A DNA stretch of 64,000 bases from Ceratothoa steindachneri. Its lineage: Eukaryota > Arthropoda > Malacostraca > Isopoda > Cymothoidae. Below are positions 54,640 through 64,000 of the stretch, in pieces (the stretch's first letter is position 1; the number at the start of each line of letters is the position of its first letter). Location: contig OZ018331.1 of the NCBI GenBank assembly GCA_963969495.1, positions 150,967,264 to 151,031,263 of the forward strand, given 5' to 3'. The notes under the pieces are model-generated. The model was given only the letters and a program-made list of their open reading frames with translations, was not told where the DNA came from and did no database searches. The position numbers and the translations under genes were made by a program.

Positions 54640-56159
54640 CGTACCAACATTGCAGATGAAGGATATGGACTTCACCGAAGGAGAAATAGAAAAGAAGATC
54701 AGTGACCTAATGACGAATAAGTCACCTGGCCCGGATGGGTTTCTACCTAGTGTTGAAGTGTCACGACACCTGAGCGCAATCTTCAACATGTCAATCCGGA
54801 CCGAATGCGTTCCTAGAGACTGGCGTGAAGCGGAGGTGACTCCTATCTTTAAGAAAGGAGACCGTAGCCAACCGTCGAACTATCGACCTATCAGTCTGAC
54901 TTCGATAGTCAGTAAACTCATGGAAAGCATCATGGTGGACAAAATGACGTCGCTTTTAGAGTCAAACCTGCTACTGAGGAGTTCCAAGCACGGCTTCCGA
55001 AGGCAACGGTCATGCTTGACGAACCTTGTGGAATTCTTCCACTTCGTCTTCAATGAGCACGATCGGGACAAGGCGGTGGATGTGGTCTACTTAGACTTTC
55101 AGAAAGCCTTTGATAACGTACCACACCACCGCCTTCTCCGGAAAGTGCGAGCGCTTGGCATAGACGGAAAAGTAGCCGGCTGGATCGAGAACTGGCTAAG
55201 TTGCAGACGGCAACGGGTGGTGGTGAATGGACAGGCTTCTGAGTGGGTTCCCGTTACTAGCGGGGCGCCTCAAGGTTCTGTCCTGGGACCACTACTATTC
55301 ATCATCTACGTCAACGATATGGACGGTGACATGGTTGCCAAGATTTCCAAATTTGCCGACGATACCAAGCTTGGTATGAACTTTGCAAAGGATGGAAATA
55401 CTGCTCGCCTGCAGGAAGATCTTGGGAAGATTGGGGAGTGGTCGGACGTGTGGCAAATGCCTTTTAACGTGAGCAAATGCAAAGTGATGCGTATCGGCCA
55501 CCGAAACCTCCAATTTCAGTATATCCTTAAGGGCAATGCTCTTGAATCGAGTGACACTGAGAAGGACTTGGGTGTAACAATCACTAGTGACCTCAAGTTC
55601 TCGAAACAGTGTATTGAGGCGGAGAAAAAGGCCCAAAGGATGTTAGGCTACATAAAGCGCCAGTTTGGATATCGGAACAAGGAGATTGTACTGTGGTTGT
55701 ACAACTCACTTGTCCGACCGCACCTGGAGTATGCCGTACAATTTTGGAGTGCTTCATTTCGAAAGGACACCACGAGATTGGAACGCGTGCAAGCCAGGGC
55801 AACCAAACTGATTTCCTCTATCAGACATAAAAGTTATGAAGATAGATTGAGGGAATTAGATCTGTTCTCGTTGGAAACCCGTCGATTGCGTGGTCAGTTC
55901 ATCGAGGTTTTCAAAATACTTCGAGGGTTCAACAATGTTGACTACAGGGATATTTTCACATTGTTGAGAGCAGAACAAGAAATCACGGCTTTAATTTGAA
56001 CTGAAGCGTTACAACCGCGATCTGTGTGGAAAGTTTTTCACGTACGGTATCTGCGGTAGTTGGAACGCACTTCCATTGGAAGTTGTCAACAGTGAATCTG
56101 TTGACCAGTTCAAGTCAAGACTAGACAGGGTCTTGAAAAATGGCCGTGAAAGGACGTAA
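54640..56159 (+). pseudogene. CR1-like LINE ORF2: reverse transcriptase, 5' truncated, one frameshift
   Basis: The main frame runs 54656-55999 without a stop. RT blocks are in order: KSPGPDGF, WREAEVTPIFKKGDRSQPSN, YRPISLTSIVSKLMES, KHGFRRQRSCLTNLVEFFHF, VYLDFQKAFDNVPHHRLL, GAPQGSVLGPLLFIIYVNDM and the catalytic KFADDTKLG (DD at 55358-55363). The C-terminal region KDLGVTITSDLKFSKQC, SLVRPHLEYAVQFWSA and YEDRLRELDLFSLETRRLRG is typical of CR1/Jockey-group elements. A shift near 55975-56000 ends the frame early; homology continues in another frame (SWNALPLEVV, VDQFKSRLDR) to TAA 56157-56159. The endonuclease and ORF1 are missing, as expected of 5' truncation. Confidence 0.92.
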
Positions 56160-57273
56160 AGCATTTGAGCAGAGATGTGCCGGCTCGACTGCTAGTCCAA
56201 AGGTACCCTCATTGAATGAACCGTAAGGTCTTCTAGGGTACTCTCTTTCCTTGTTACTCCTTGTTACAACTGTCGATATATGCAATTTCTTTTCAATAAT
56301 AAGTTATTTATACTTTAAAGTAATATATATGCGGCTAGGTAAGAGTAATAGTAAGAATTATTTTACCCGCTATAAAAGTCTTCTGGAGTTCCTCAACCCT
56401 CTTCAGGAGCGCCACCCATACCACAAAGCTACCCTCCATTTCTCTAAAAAGTGAACTCCAGGAGACTCGACTCTACGAGAACAGTTTTGTCCTATCGTAA
56501 TGTTAAATCATTTGTTAATAACCTTGAAGCCGTTATTTCTAATGGCCGCTCAGCTTTAGAACTAACAAGTCATACTGTATATGAGTAAAACTGTTTTGTA
56601 TTTTAAAAACCGGTGAATTACGGCGCAAACGAATAATTTCTAGGGTAAGTAAATTAAGATCCCTCAGTCTGACTTCCTAGGATTTATTTCTAGGTTCTTA
56701 GATTAATTTTGCCGCTCTACAATTAAACACGATCTAAAGTTAAGATGTGCTCTCGCATATGAGGAAACCAAAAGTGAAGCACATTTAAGTTAGGCCGGTT
56801 ACGTGGGTGATATAATATCTACCTATCGATTTAAATGCAAGACCCCTGCCTCTCCACCCCCCGCTTCTCGTTAGAAGCTCGCTCTGAAATTTTGGGGTTG
56901 GATTCCCCCATCTCGAGAGATAGTTCGCTTATCAATTTGTAAGGCCCAAGAATGTGTTTTTTTTTCTGGTTCATCTCGAACCGAGGAACAGAAGTTGTCT
57001 CGTTTTCCGTTTATCTTAGCAACCACTATCCGCATTCTAGAGCTTAACGCAAAAATAATTCCTTGATAAAGTCACATAGTTCAATTTGGGGATGTGGGGG
57101 CTGACTCCCCACTTTTCACCTAAACCTCCACGCTCCTAAGAACATCTAAACGGCATTATCACAATCACATCACAAAAATGATTGCATAGACCACACCACT
57201 TCACCAATACACAGTATCCGCCCATTTTCATTACACAAATACAAAATCTCTCTCTTTTCTCAAAGACAATATA
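56160..57273. other. No gene seen; CR1 3' region and unassigned DNA
   Basis: The first part is presumably the CR1 3' untranslated region. A plus-strand open stretch at 56251-56454 and another frame to about 56588 lack recognisable domains. The last two bases, TA, flank the next element. Confidence 0.4.
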
Positions 57274-58866
57274 CAGTGGATCAAATAAGTATTCTCAACG
57301 CTCTAGAATAGATATATTTGAAGAAATATTCTACAAAAAGGAATATCAGAAAGCCACAAAACTGTCTGCACTAATTTGCAACGAAAAATACCATAATCTT
57401 AATGAACTAACGCTAAACTTTCAAAAAGGAACAATAACTTTGCAAAAGTGGTGTAAATAAGTATTCGTAACGACACATGAAACCTATCCTTAGTATTTAT
57501 AGCCTGTCCTTCGCTGGCCAGAACAGCCTCTAACCGCCTCCTTTATGACGAAACTAGATTCTTGCATAACTTATTCGGGATTTTCCACCATTCTTCGATA
57601 CAGATATCCTCGAGCTCTCTAACATTTGAAGGCTGCCTCTCACCGACTTTAATCTTCAACATTTTCCAAAGATTTTCTATTGGATTCAAGTCGGGAAGAC
57701 TGGCTAGGCCACTCGAGGACAGTGACACTGTGCCTGTTGAGCCACTCAGACATTTGTCGTAGGTGTTCAGGGTCGTTGTCGTGTTGAAAGACCCAACGTC
57801 TTCCTATGCTGAGTTTTCTGGCGGAGTATTTATGGGAATTCATCGTTCCTTTTATGATGTAAAGATCTCCTGTGCCGGCAGATGAAAAGCAACCCCAAAT
57901 CATGATGTTGCCTCCATCAAAGTTAACCGTTGGTATGGTGTTCTCCGGCTTGTAGGCGGTGTTCGATTCTCGCCAAACCATATGATTGTAATTGTTGCCA
58001 AATAATTCAATTTTTGTCTCATCCGACCACAAAATTTTGTCGAAATAATTTCTTCTTTGTTTATCATTAGTGTAGCAAACTGCTTACAGGCACAAAGGTG
58101 CTTCTTCTTTAGAAGAGGGGTCTTTCTCGCACGGCACCTGCGTAGTCCTTCCCTTCGCAGTGTATTCGTCACTGACTGCCGTGTGACGTTGACCCCAATG
58201 GAAGCCATTTTATGTACTAACTCTTTCGTAGATAATCTGGGATCTTTTTTCACAGTTCTTTTCATATGAATGATCGCCCGGGGGGTTATTTTTCTCGCAG
58301 CACCCATCCTTGGTTTGTTGGTGACCACCTTGTTCCTTCCACGTCTTGATTATTGACTGCACCGAATCTCCAGGGACACTTAACTGCTTTGAAATATTCC
58401 TGTATCCTTTACCTGCCTTATACTCCTTCACAGTCTTGTTTCGGAGTTGAAAAGAGTGTTCTTTTACCTTCGTCATAGTGATGGTTTGGAGAGATGCCTA
58501 CACGTCGCTTGCTTGTGGCGGAATGATCGCTTGCAGCATCGGCAGCAGATCATAAGCTCTCTTACTTGTTCTAGAATAATCTAGAAGCATTTCGAATCTG
58601 AGGATTTGCGAGAAGTCTCTTATGAAATACAAATAGATCGATGCTACTTACATATATGTTACGAGTACTTATTTACACCACCTTTACCAACTTATTGTTC
58701 CTATTTGAAAGTTTAGCATTAGTTCATTAAGATTATGGTATTTTTCGTTGGAAATTAATGCAGACAATATTTTTTCAAGGTTTTGCTTCATTCTGAGAAT
58801 CCTCTGTAGAATAATTCTTAAACTATACTTTCTCTGGAGTGCTACGAATACTTATTTGCCCCAGTG
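57274..58866 (-). mobile_element. Tc1-like transposon with IR/DR ends, 1.6 kb
   Basis: Outer ends are CAGTGGATCAAATAAGTATT and, inverted, CACTGGGGCAAATAAGTATT, each flanked by TA (57272-57273 and 58867-58868). Inverted similarity extends about 200 bp inward on each side (CACTAATTTGCAACGAAAAA against CATTAATTTCCAACGAAAAA). Near its inner edge a second copy of the direct repeat occurs (GTGTAAATAAGTATTCGTAA at about 57451; reverse complement of about 58655-58675). This two-direct-repeat layout is that of IR/DR Tc1 transposons such as Sleeping Beauty. Both ends are preserved. Confidence 0.92.
57543..58476 (-). pseudogene. Tc1 transposase with several frameshifts
   Basis: Start ATG 58476: MTKVKEHSFQLRNKTVKEYK is the first HTH. 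After a shift, MGAARKITPRAIIHMKRTVK with a GRPRK-like element and the second HTH (TRQSVTNTLRREGLRRCRAR) follows. A further shift leads to LWSDETKIELFGNN (D1, about 58022), FQHDNDPEHLRQM (D2) and, after another shift, LPDLNPIENLWKMLKIKVGE (third residue E) to the stop at 57543. Total length matches a 340-residue transposase. Catalytic residues are recognisable, but at least three shifts break the gene. Confidence 0.9.
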
Positions 58867-58868
58867 TA

Positions 58869-59643
58869 TAATATCCCATCAGAGAGGACAAGTCTTCTTC
58901 CCATTCGCGTTTTCATGCACTCATCGACCGAGGAAAGACTTAAATTGATCTAACTCCACCCATTCACTTCATCGAGCATTTTTCGGTCTACACAGTAGGG
59001 AAGTATTAACTCCTGTGTTTATATAGATCACTAAGTTCTCATTCACGATCTCAATTGATTTTGTTAAACTTAAGGATTATTTTCATAGTTAAATATCTTG
59101 CAAATTACTTCTCATTCAACGGCAGTTTAAGAAACGGAATTTGAGAATGCTGCACGAATTGCCTTAGACAACTCCTCTTCCCGTATAAGATAAAAGCACA
59201 ATATTGTTCACGTAATCACAGTGAACAATCTGCGCTTTTTCTACATATGTACAATCTTAACCATAGCATTACGTGGAACAGTGACAAACAAGTCATAAAA
59301 TGCAGTAATTATATTTCGAGAAATATATTAGAATGTATCTCCATTAATACGTTCCCAAATTTCAATCTTAGCCCTGGTTTGTTCGCGCTAGACCCCATTG
59401 TCACTACATACATAAAATGACAAATAAAGTTGTTTCAGGATTTTGTAGCCCCTAATTAAAGTTCAGAGATGGGTAGTCTTATCCACCCCCCCTTCCACTA
59501 TTTAAGGTAATGTATGCTCAGCCTCCTGTTCATTCCTTGAAAAGGTCTTTAAGAATAAAGACGAAAGCGCTCGGAATCGTTTTTCACTTTTCCTTTGTGG
59601 GTGTATCTGCATAACTTGGACTCACGTGCACTTTGTGAGCTTT

Positions 59644-59647
<4 letters not shown>
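58869..59647. other. No gene seen
   Basis: AT-rich DNA with short open frames only. Confidence 0.45.

Positions 59648-59722
<75 letters not shown>
59648..59722. repeat. (TA)n microsatellite
   Basis: About 75 bp of pure TA. Confidence 0.97.
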
Positions 59723-59723
<1 letters not shown>

Positions 59724-59883
59724 CAGTTGTAAAAGCCCGACATCCCTTCTTTGAGCGACCGAAAGCTATCGGCCCGTGTGGTTGGCGCGCAAACTAGCAC
59801 GCATCCACGCATCCACCCCCGAGCTTAAACGCTTGATAACAGTATGTGTGGAGAAGTGATACACAGAAACAAGAGAGAAGAGA

Positions 59884-59885
<2 letters not shown>

Positions 59886-59938
<53 letters not shown>
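59886..59938. repeat. (TA)n microsatellite, left flank of mariner copy 2
   Basis: About 53 bp of TA, ending exactly at the TA next to the mariner end. Confidence 0.95.
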
Positions 59939-59939
<1 letters not shown>

Positions 59940-60847
59940 TAGGGGCGGTCAATAAGTTTTGCGAATCGGTAGGGCAAAACAGAGGAAGGGGGATGGCTGT
60001 TTGTGGAGGTGTTAGGACAAGTTATGACAAGTCACGACCTGCAGCCGCACGCTCCTGCCTCGTCTATTTAAGAAGAGGTAGCTGATCGCAGATCGTCAGT
60101 CACAAATTTTTCAACAATCGAGAAGGTTGAGCACCGCGCAGTGATCAAACTTTTGACCAAGGAAGGCAAGAATGCAAAAGAGATCCATGAACGCATGGTT
60201 GCAGTGTACACCGACACCGCCCCTTCCTATGCAACCATTGCTCGCTGGAATAGGGAGTTCCGCCATAGTCGTGAGTCCCTTGAAGATGACCCCCGTCCAG
60301 GACGCCCGTCAGACGTGACCAACGAGGACAATGTGGCCCATTTGGAGAGGAGGATCCTCGAAAATCGAGCGAGAACTTGGAATATCACATGGAAGTGTTA
60401 TCAACATCATCCACGACAATTTGGCCATGACCAAGGTCTCTGCCCGTTGGGTCCCTAGAAACGTCACACCCCATGATCGATTTCAACGTCGTCAAAGTCC
60501 ACAAGGCCAGAGTTGCACAAGCTGCCGTGCGCGAGTGCGGATTCGAGGAACTCAACCATCCCCCCCTACAGTCCAGATCTGGCCCCTAGCGACTACTTTT
60601 TATTCCGCCAGCTCAAGGCTGCACTGCGTGCATGCCGGTTTGGAGACGATGAAGATGTCCAGCTCGCCATCCAGGAGTGGATTGAACAGTAGTCGGGAGA
60701 TTTCTGGTTGTCGGGAATTCGAAGCCTCAGGGACAAGTGGCGCAAGTGCATTGAAGTCGAGGGTAGTTATATTGAAAAATAATAAAACACTTTTCCTCAT
60801 ATCTCGTTTCCTTATATCCGAATTGCAAAACCTATTGACCGCCCCTC

Positions 60848-60848
<1 letters not shown>
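59939..60848 (+). mobile_element. Deleted mariner, copy 2, 910 bp, in a (TA)n tract
   Basis: Ends are CTAGGGGCGGTCAATAAG and, inverted, CGAGGGGCGGTCAATAGG. The plus strand encodes AVIKLLTKEGKNAKEIHERM and SYATIARWNREFRHSRESLE with the GRPSD motif. After shifts come ERELGISHGSVINIIHDNLA and SARWVPRNVTPHDR, joined in another frame to VHKARVAQAAVRECGFEEL, SDYFLFRQLKAAL and a tail ending SYIEK. The join is at the same place as in copy 1, so the section with the first catalytic aspartate is missing from both. A TAG at about 60690 adds further damage. Confidence 0.9.

Positions 60849-60917
<69 letters not shown>
60849..60917. repeat. (TA)n microsatellite, right flank of mariner copy 2
   Basis: About 69 bp of TA beginning immediately after the mariner end. 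Confidence 0.95.
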
Positions 60918-60919
<2 letters not shown>

Positions 60920-61224
60920 CTGTGGATGACTGTGGCCTCGAGTCCTTCGGGAGGCGGGCATCCTTCAGGTGACCTTGTCGTTATTGGATTTGATTTTTCC
61001 CATTTGTTCTTCCTTTCCTTTTCTTCTTTCGTTTCCTTCTTTTTGAGAGACATTTTTATTTAAATGTTTACGTGCTGGTCCTTGCGCCATCATGTGATGT
61101 TGAGCTTTTTAAAAAAGATCCCCCAAGAGAAAGCAACCCCACATTCCTTCGTTAGTCATCTTTTCATCCTCCGCACTGGTGGTAAATATCCAACTTTTCC
61201 ATTGTAGGGGCAAGTCGAGTGCAA
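60918..61224. other. No gene seen
   Basis: Unassigned, T-rich in the middle. GGGAGGCGGGCATCCTTC near 60949 faintly recalls the LINE 3' region but is not enough to call. Confidence 0.35.
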
Positions 61225-61290
61225 ACCCAGCTTCCGATTAGGGTGAAGTTAAGCAACATGAGGTGTGGTTAGTCGCCGGATGGGAGTTAT
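61225..61290 (+). other. 5S rRNA-derived sequence (SINE3 head or pseudogene)
   Basis: TCCGATTAGGGTGAAGTTAA then GCAACATGAGGTGTGGTTAG and CGCCGGATGGGAG align with the internal part of metazoan 5S rRNA (TCCGATCACCGAAATTAAGC, then GGTTAGTACTTGGATGGGAG), including the A- and C-box regions of its pol III promoter. The 5' and 3' thirds of 5S are not recognisable, so it is not a functional 5S gene. Confidence 0.6.
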
Positions 61291-61760
61291 GGTTCGGTTC
61301 TACTTGACCGTTATGAGCCTCGGTTCGGATCCCCAAGTTAATCTGTAGGTCCCCACTAAGTAACGAAAGGCTTCAAACCATTGGGAGTCGTTGGTTAAGC
61401 CCCCAAACAAATTATTTGGTCAATCTCTTTCTCTAGTTGCCAAAAGCTGCAAATGGCGCGGGGTCTTCTTGGTTGTGCCCAGGACCCCCTATGCCCCGAG
61501 GACACTGTTACCCCTGGTATCTGGAGGATGGCAGCATCACACTAGATTGAGACTCCTTGGGCTTAAGTTCTACTGGGCAATTTTTTTATTTTTTTTTTAC
61601 CTTCCCAAGCCTCGTCAACTATTTCTTTGGTCATCGGCTGCTTTCGCAGCTAGCTGGTCGTCGACCTGCCTTCGTCCATTCACCCATGGTCAGGGCGGAA
61701 AGTTTTATATCCTTTTACGTGCCTACAAGGGGATGCCAGATCTAAAAGGTTGTGCGCTCT
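61291..61760. other. No gene seen; possible body of a 5S-headed SINE
   Basis: Follows the 5S-like segment. No coding domain. An open frame at 61391-61780 plus shows no recognisable motif. Confidence 0.35.
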
Positions 61761-61890
61761 CCCGGCCCCAATGCCTGTAATTTGCCCTCCCCGCCCTAAT
61801 GCCCGTAATTTGCCCTCCCCGCCCTAATGCCCGTAATTTGCCCTCCCCGCCCCAATGCCCGTAGTTTATCCTACCGGCCTCAATGCCTGC
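61761..61890. repeat. 28-bp minisatellite, about 4.5 units
   Basis: GCCCTAATGCCCGTAATTTG followed by CCCTCCCC repeats every 28 bp. The last units are diverged. It lies about 185 bp upstream of the CAMTA exon. Confidence 0.9.
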
Positions 61891-62074
61891 AGGATGATCT
61901 GCGGCTCTATTATATCTTCCACACATTATCAATTTCTTTATCTTCTTCACTTTCTTTCCTCACAAACCCTCGTTGGTATCTCCCTTTAAATCTGAGGGGG
62001 GGCGAGAGTCTAAGATTCTGTTATGTCTGTCCGCCGGAATCCCATTGATTGCTCTTTTTTGGTCTCTTCGGCAG

Positions 62075-62142
62075 GAAATCGCGGCGCTGCTCATCAGCTT
62101 CGACAAACACAATGACTGGCTCTCCAAAGAAGTCAAAATCAG
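62075..62142 (+). CDS. CAMTA: Internal exon of a CAMTA-type transcription activator (start of CG-1 domain)
   Basis: A 68-base open segment is preceded by a pyrimidine-rich tract (GCTCTTTTTTGGTCTCTTCG) and CAG at 62072-62074, and followed by AG then GTCAGT (GT at 62143-62144). Codons start at the first base and two bases remain at the end, so it enters in phase 0 and leaves in phase 2. The peptide reads EIAALLISFDKHNDWLSKEV and continues KI plus a split codon. This matches the segment after RWNTNE in the CG-1 DNA-binding domain of animal CAMTA proteins (EEIA-LISF-KH-W), which ends in K-R before PxxGS. The following exon should supply the rest of CG-1; it is not within the remaining 1.86 kb. 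CAMTA proteins are calmodulin-responsive nuclear transcription regulators. Only this exon is recognised. Confidence 0.87.
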
Positions 62143-62409
62143 GTCAGTCCCGTCATTTCTAGTGAAACCTTTGCCCCATCCCTTCTCCCCCCCGCCTCTA
62201 CTTCCTCTCGATCACCATCTTGAAAGTTTTATTATGGCCCCAACTCATCCTTTTGGTCTCCCCAGACTCGCCTTGCAGCTCTTCTCTGCGACTTAACATA
62301 CGACTGTTGCTGAAGTTGAGAGTGCTCCGTCCGATTGTGTGCCCCCCCCCCTCCTTCCGCCCTCCAATTTTGGCTGCGAACGACGCCTTTTAACACAAAC
62401 TCATATAAA
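62143..62409. other. Intron sequence
   Basis: Begins with the donor GTCAGT. It includes a C homopolymer at about 62341-62352 and has no other feature. Confidence 0.6.
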
Positions 62410-62970
62410 CTAATTGAAAAATAGGAAATTTCCGGGTCCAGATAAAATCACTCCAAGGCATATTAATTCGTTAAAAAACGAGGCCATTCATCATACGAGT
62501 ATTATGAACATCTTTAAAAGATGGTATCGTTCCTGAACAAGTTAGCAAGTCTTACGCCAAATTTTAAAAAGGGGTAAAAGAATGATCCCACAAATTATAG
62601 ACCCATTAGCTTAACGTCGGTTGGCGGTGAACTTTTGGAGTTAATTGTGAAACAAAATCGTGGATCACATAGATAAATATAATTTAACTAAAGACTTCAG
62701 AGGAAGTCACTCATGTTTAACGAATTTGTTAGAACTTTTCATGATATGACGGAAAATATGATGGTCGCAGAGCTGTAGATATTATTTACCTTAATTTAAA
62801 AAAAAGGCTTTTGATTCGGTTCGCCATATGAGAGTTTGTTAAAAAAGCTTGGAGCACACGGGTTAAGAGATAGCATATTGCGATGGATCGAGAACTGGCT
62901 TACAAACCATAAACCTGCTAGGCGGTATATCTTAGCAGACCATGTTTGCCAACGGTCATTTGAGTGGAAG
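62410..62970 (+). pseudogene. CR1-like reverse transcriptase relic
   Basis: Fragments in changing frames include PGPDKITPR (62438), NDPTNYRPISLTSVGGELLE (62584), FHDMTENMMV (62739), the KAFDSV-like block (62806) and LRDSILRWIENWL (62868). These are the RT palm motifs of a CR1-group LINE, like 54640-56159 but more decayed. Catalytic ADD sequence is not reached. Confidence 0.75.
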
Positions 62971-63387
62971 AGCAACTTGGTAGGGTCTTGAGAACCCTGG
63001 GTGTGGGGGAAATGCCCGCCTTGACCTCACTTGAACACCGGTCACTGTCTGTCCTCAGTTAGCGCATGAGTGTTTATGTTTAAGGGTTCTAGTTATCCCT
63101 GCTTTAGCTAAGGCGAATGAGTAGTTCTACTACGAACGGCATCCTTTAAGGAAATTTTCTGAATTATAGTCATAGTTGTGTGTCCAACATTCCTGAATTC
63201 AGCCACTTCCCTTCTGCTGGGTGACACAGCCCTGTATCTCTTGTTTTTCATTACTTTCCTAAACTTTATTCTATCTTAATTCATTGTATCGAAATATGAC
63301 AGTACTACATTTAGCCATGGCACCCAGTCCCCAGCAGACCTTCAGTGGCCGGGGGTTTCTAAGAATGTCTGGGTTGGTAGTAAGTAG
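62971..63387. other. No gene seen
   Basis: Unassigned DNA between two CR1-type fragments. Confidence 0.4.
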
Positions 63388-64000
63388 TTGATTTTGTTGT
63401 TGTTGTTGTTGTTGTTACTTTTTAAGATTATATGGACCTATCATTTTTTGTCTGGCGACAATGAATCTAACTCTGGCCCTATCCGTCGTAAATTCTGCAA
63501 TTTATTCTACTGCAACATCCGTGGTCTCTATGGCAACTTGAGAGAGCTTTCTGTTGCCTCAACTAAATATGATATTATTTGCTGCTCTGAGACTCTTGTA
63601 TCAAATAGGAGACATAACTCAGAACTCCTTTTACTAAATTTTAATAAGCCTATGCAATTTCTGAGGAACTTCTTACCTCGAGCGCAAGGCTTGTATGTAT
63701 ATACTCGAGCGGGATTTAATGCTTCACGTTCTAGAAGTATGAATATGGATGTCATGAGTACATGATTATTAGAGTATGCAGTCGCTTTAATAATTTTTAT
63801 ATTTTTATCCTTTATAGGATTGCCTTCTAAACTCATATATTAATATTCAGGAGGAGGACAAGAAATCTTGCTTCATTGTTATTGGTGATCTGAATGCTCA
63901 TCACAGAGACTGGCTGAATTCAGTTTCCCCAACAAATCAACATGGTATTGCTGCTCTTGATTTTTCTTATATTACTAGTTGGGAGCAGTTAGTTACTGGT
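63388..64000 (+). pseudogene. CR1-like LINE endonuclease, runs off the window end
   Basis: A (GTT)n run at about 63393-63416 encodes leucines, followed by SGDNESNSGPIRRKFCNLFY, CNIRGLYGNLRELSVA and YDIICCSETLVSN, the N-terminal half of an APE-type endonuclease (N, then the catalytic E in SET). The frame breaks near 63730-63835. It resumes as DCLLNSYINIQEEDKKSCF and VIGDLNAHHRDWLNSV, which carries the GDxNAHH motif, continuing to the last base. The SGDxExNPGP-like lead is common in CR1-type elements of molluscs and crustaceans. Frameshifts make it a pseudogene as far as visible. Confidence 0.82.

Noticed and set aside
60331..60972. Open frame of 213 codons on the plus strand near the deleted mariner
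   Set aside because: It is mostly an out-of-frame reading of the transposase joined to the (TA)n tract; the real transposase pieces are in other frames.
61225..61290. Functional 5S rRNA gene
   Set aside because: Only the middle of the 5S sequence is recognisable and the outer helix is missing.

Overview
This window looks like intronic DNA of an animal, most likely an arthropod and plausibly a crustacean. I see one convincing host exon and dozens of decayed or nested mobile elements. The exon (62075-62142, + strand) encodes the start of a CG-1 DNA-binding domain of a CAMTA-type calmodulin-binding transcription activator, with a clean acceptor, donor and reading phase. No neighbouring CAMTA exon was found, so much of the 64 kb may be large-intron sequence on both sides of it. 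The lineage call rests on the element mix (Penelope-like, CR1-like, I/Nimb-like LINEs, Gypsy, mariner, Tc1, hAT, tRNA- and 5S-headed SINEs) and on the insect-like wording of the exon. It is inference.

Layout. 0-4.9 kb: LINE 3' end, unassigned DNA and a large foldback element. 4.9-8 kb: nothing recognised. 8-10.4 kb: a Tc1 end, a mariner relic whose codons became a 48-bp minisatellite, a hAT-type MITE inserted there, and a T/C-rich minisatellite. 10.4-17 kb: low-complexity DNA, a 116-bp duplication, a 1.1-kb TAGGCTA-like array and a hAT MITE with a perfect 8-bp target duplication. 17-22.5 kb: LINE tails, a Tc1 relic, a 36-bp minisatellite and a (TA)n tract. 22.9-27.4 kb: a nearly intact mariner, a Penelope-like element with RT and GIY-YIG, a perfect 60-bp palindrome, a solo foldback arm and a third hAT MITE. 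29.8-36.5 kb: a decayed Gypsy pol, an I/Nimb-like LINE that lost its RT and was invaded by a deleted mariner, and a SINE. 36.8-41.3 kb: two Tc1 relics in opposite orientation, a DUF4817-type transposon with its core deleted, and a tRNA-headed SINE. 41.4-47.3 kb: a long but broken I/Nimb-like LINE. 47.35-54 kb: a Gypsy element with PBS, gag, protease, RT, integrase and polypurine tract. 54-61 kb: LINE and SINE tails, a CR1 element, a Tc1 element with IR/DR-type ends, and a second copy of the deleted mariner sitting in a (TA)n tract. 61-64 kb: a 5S-related sequence, a 28-bp minisatellite, the CAMTA exon and two CR1-type fragments, the last running off the end.

The most informative discoveries are the CAMTA exon, a textbook-like -1 frameshift signal at the Gypsy gag/pol junction (GGGAAAC, 9-nt spacer, 9-bp hairpin), and two perfect inverted repeats (60 and 81 bp) beside the 5' sides of retroelements. 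Nothing here resembles a defence system, operon or CRISPR locus. Apart from the host exon, all coding sequence I recognise belongs to mobile elements, and nearly all of it is broken.
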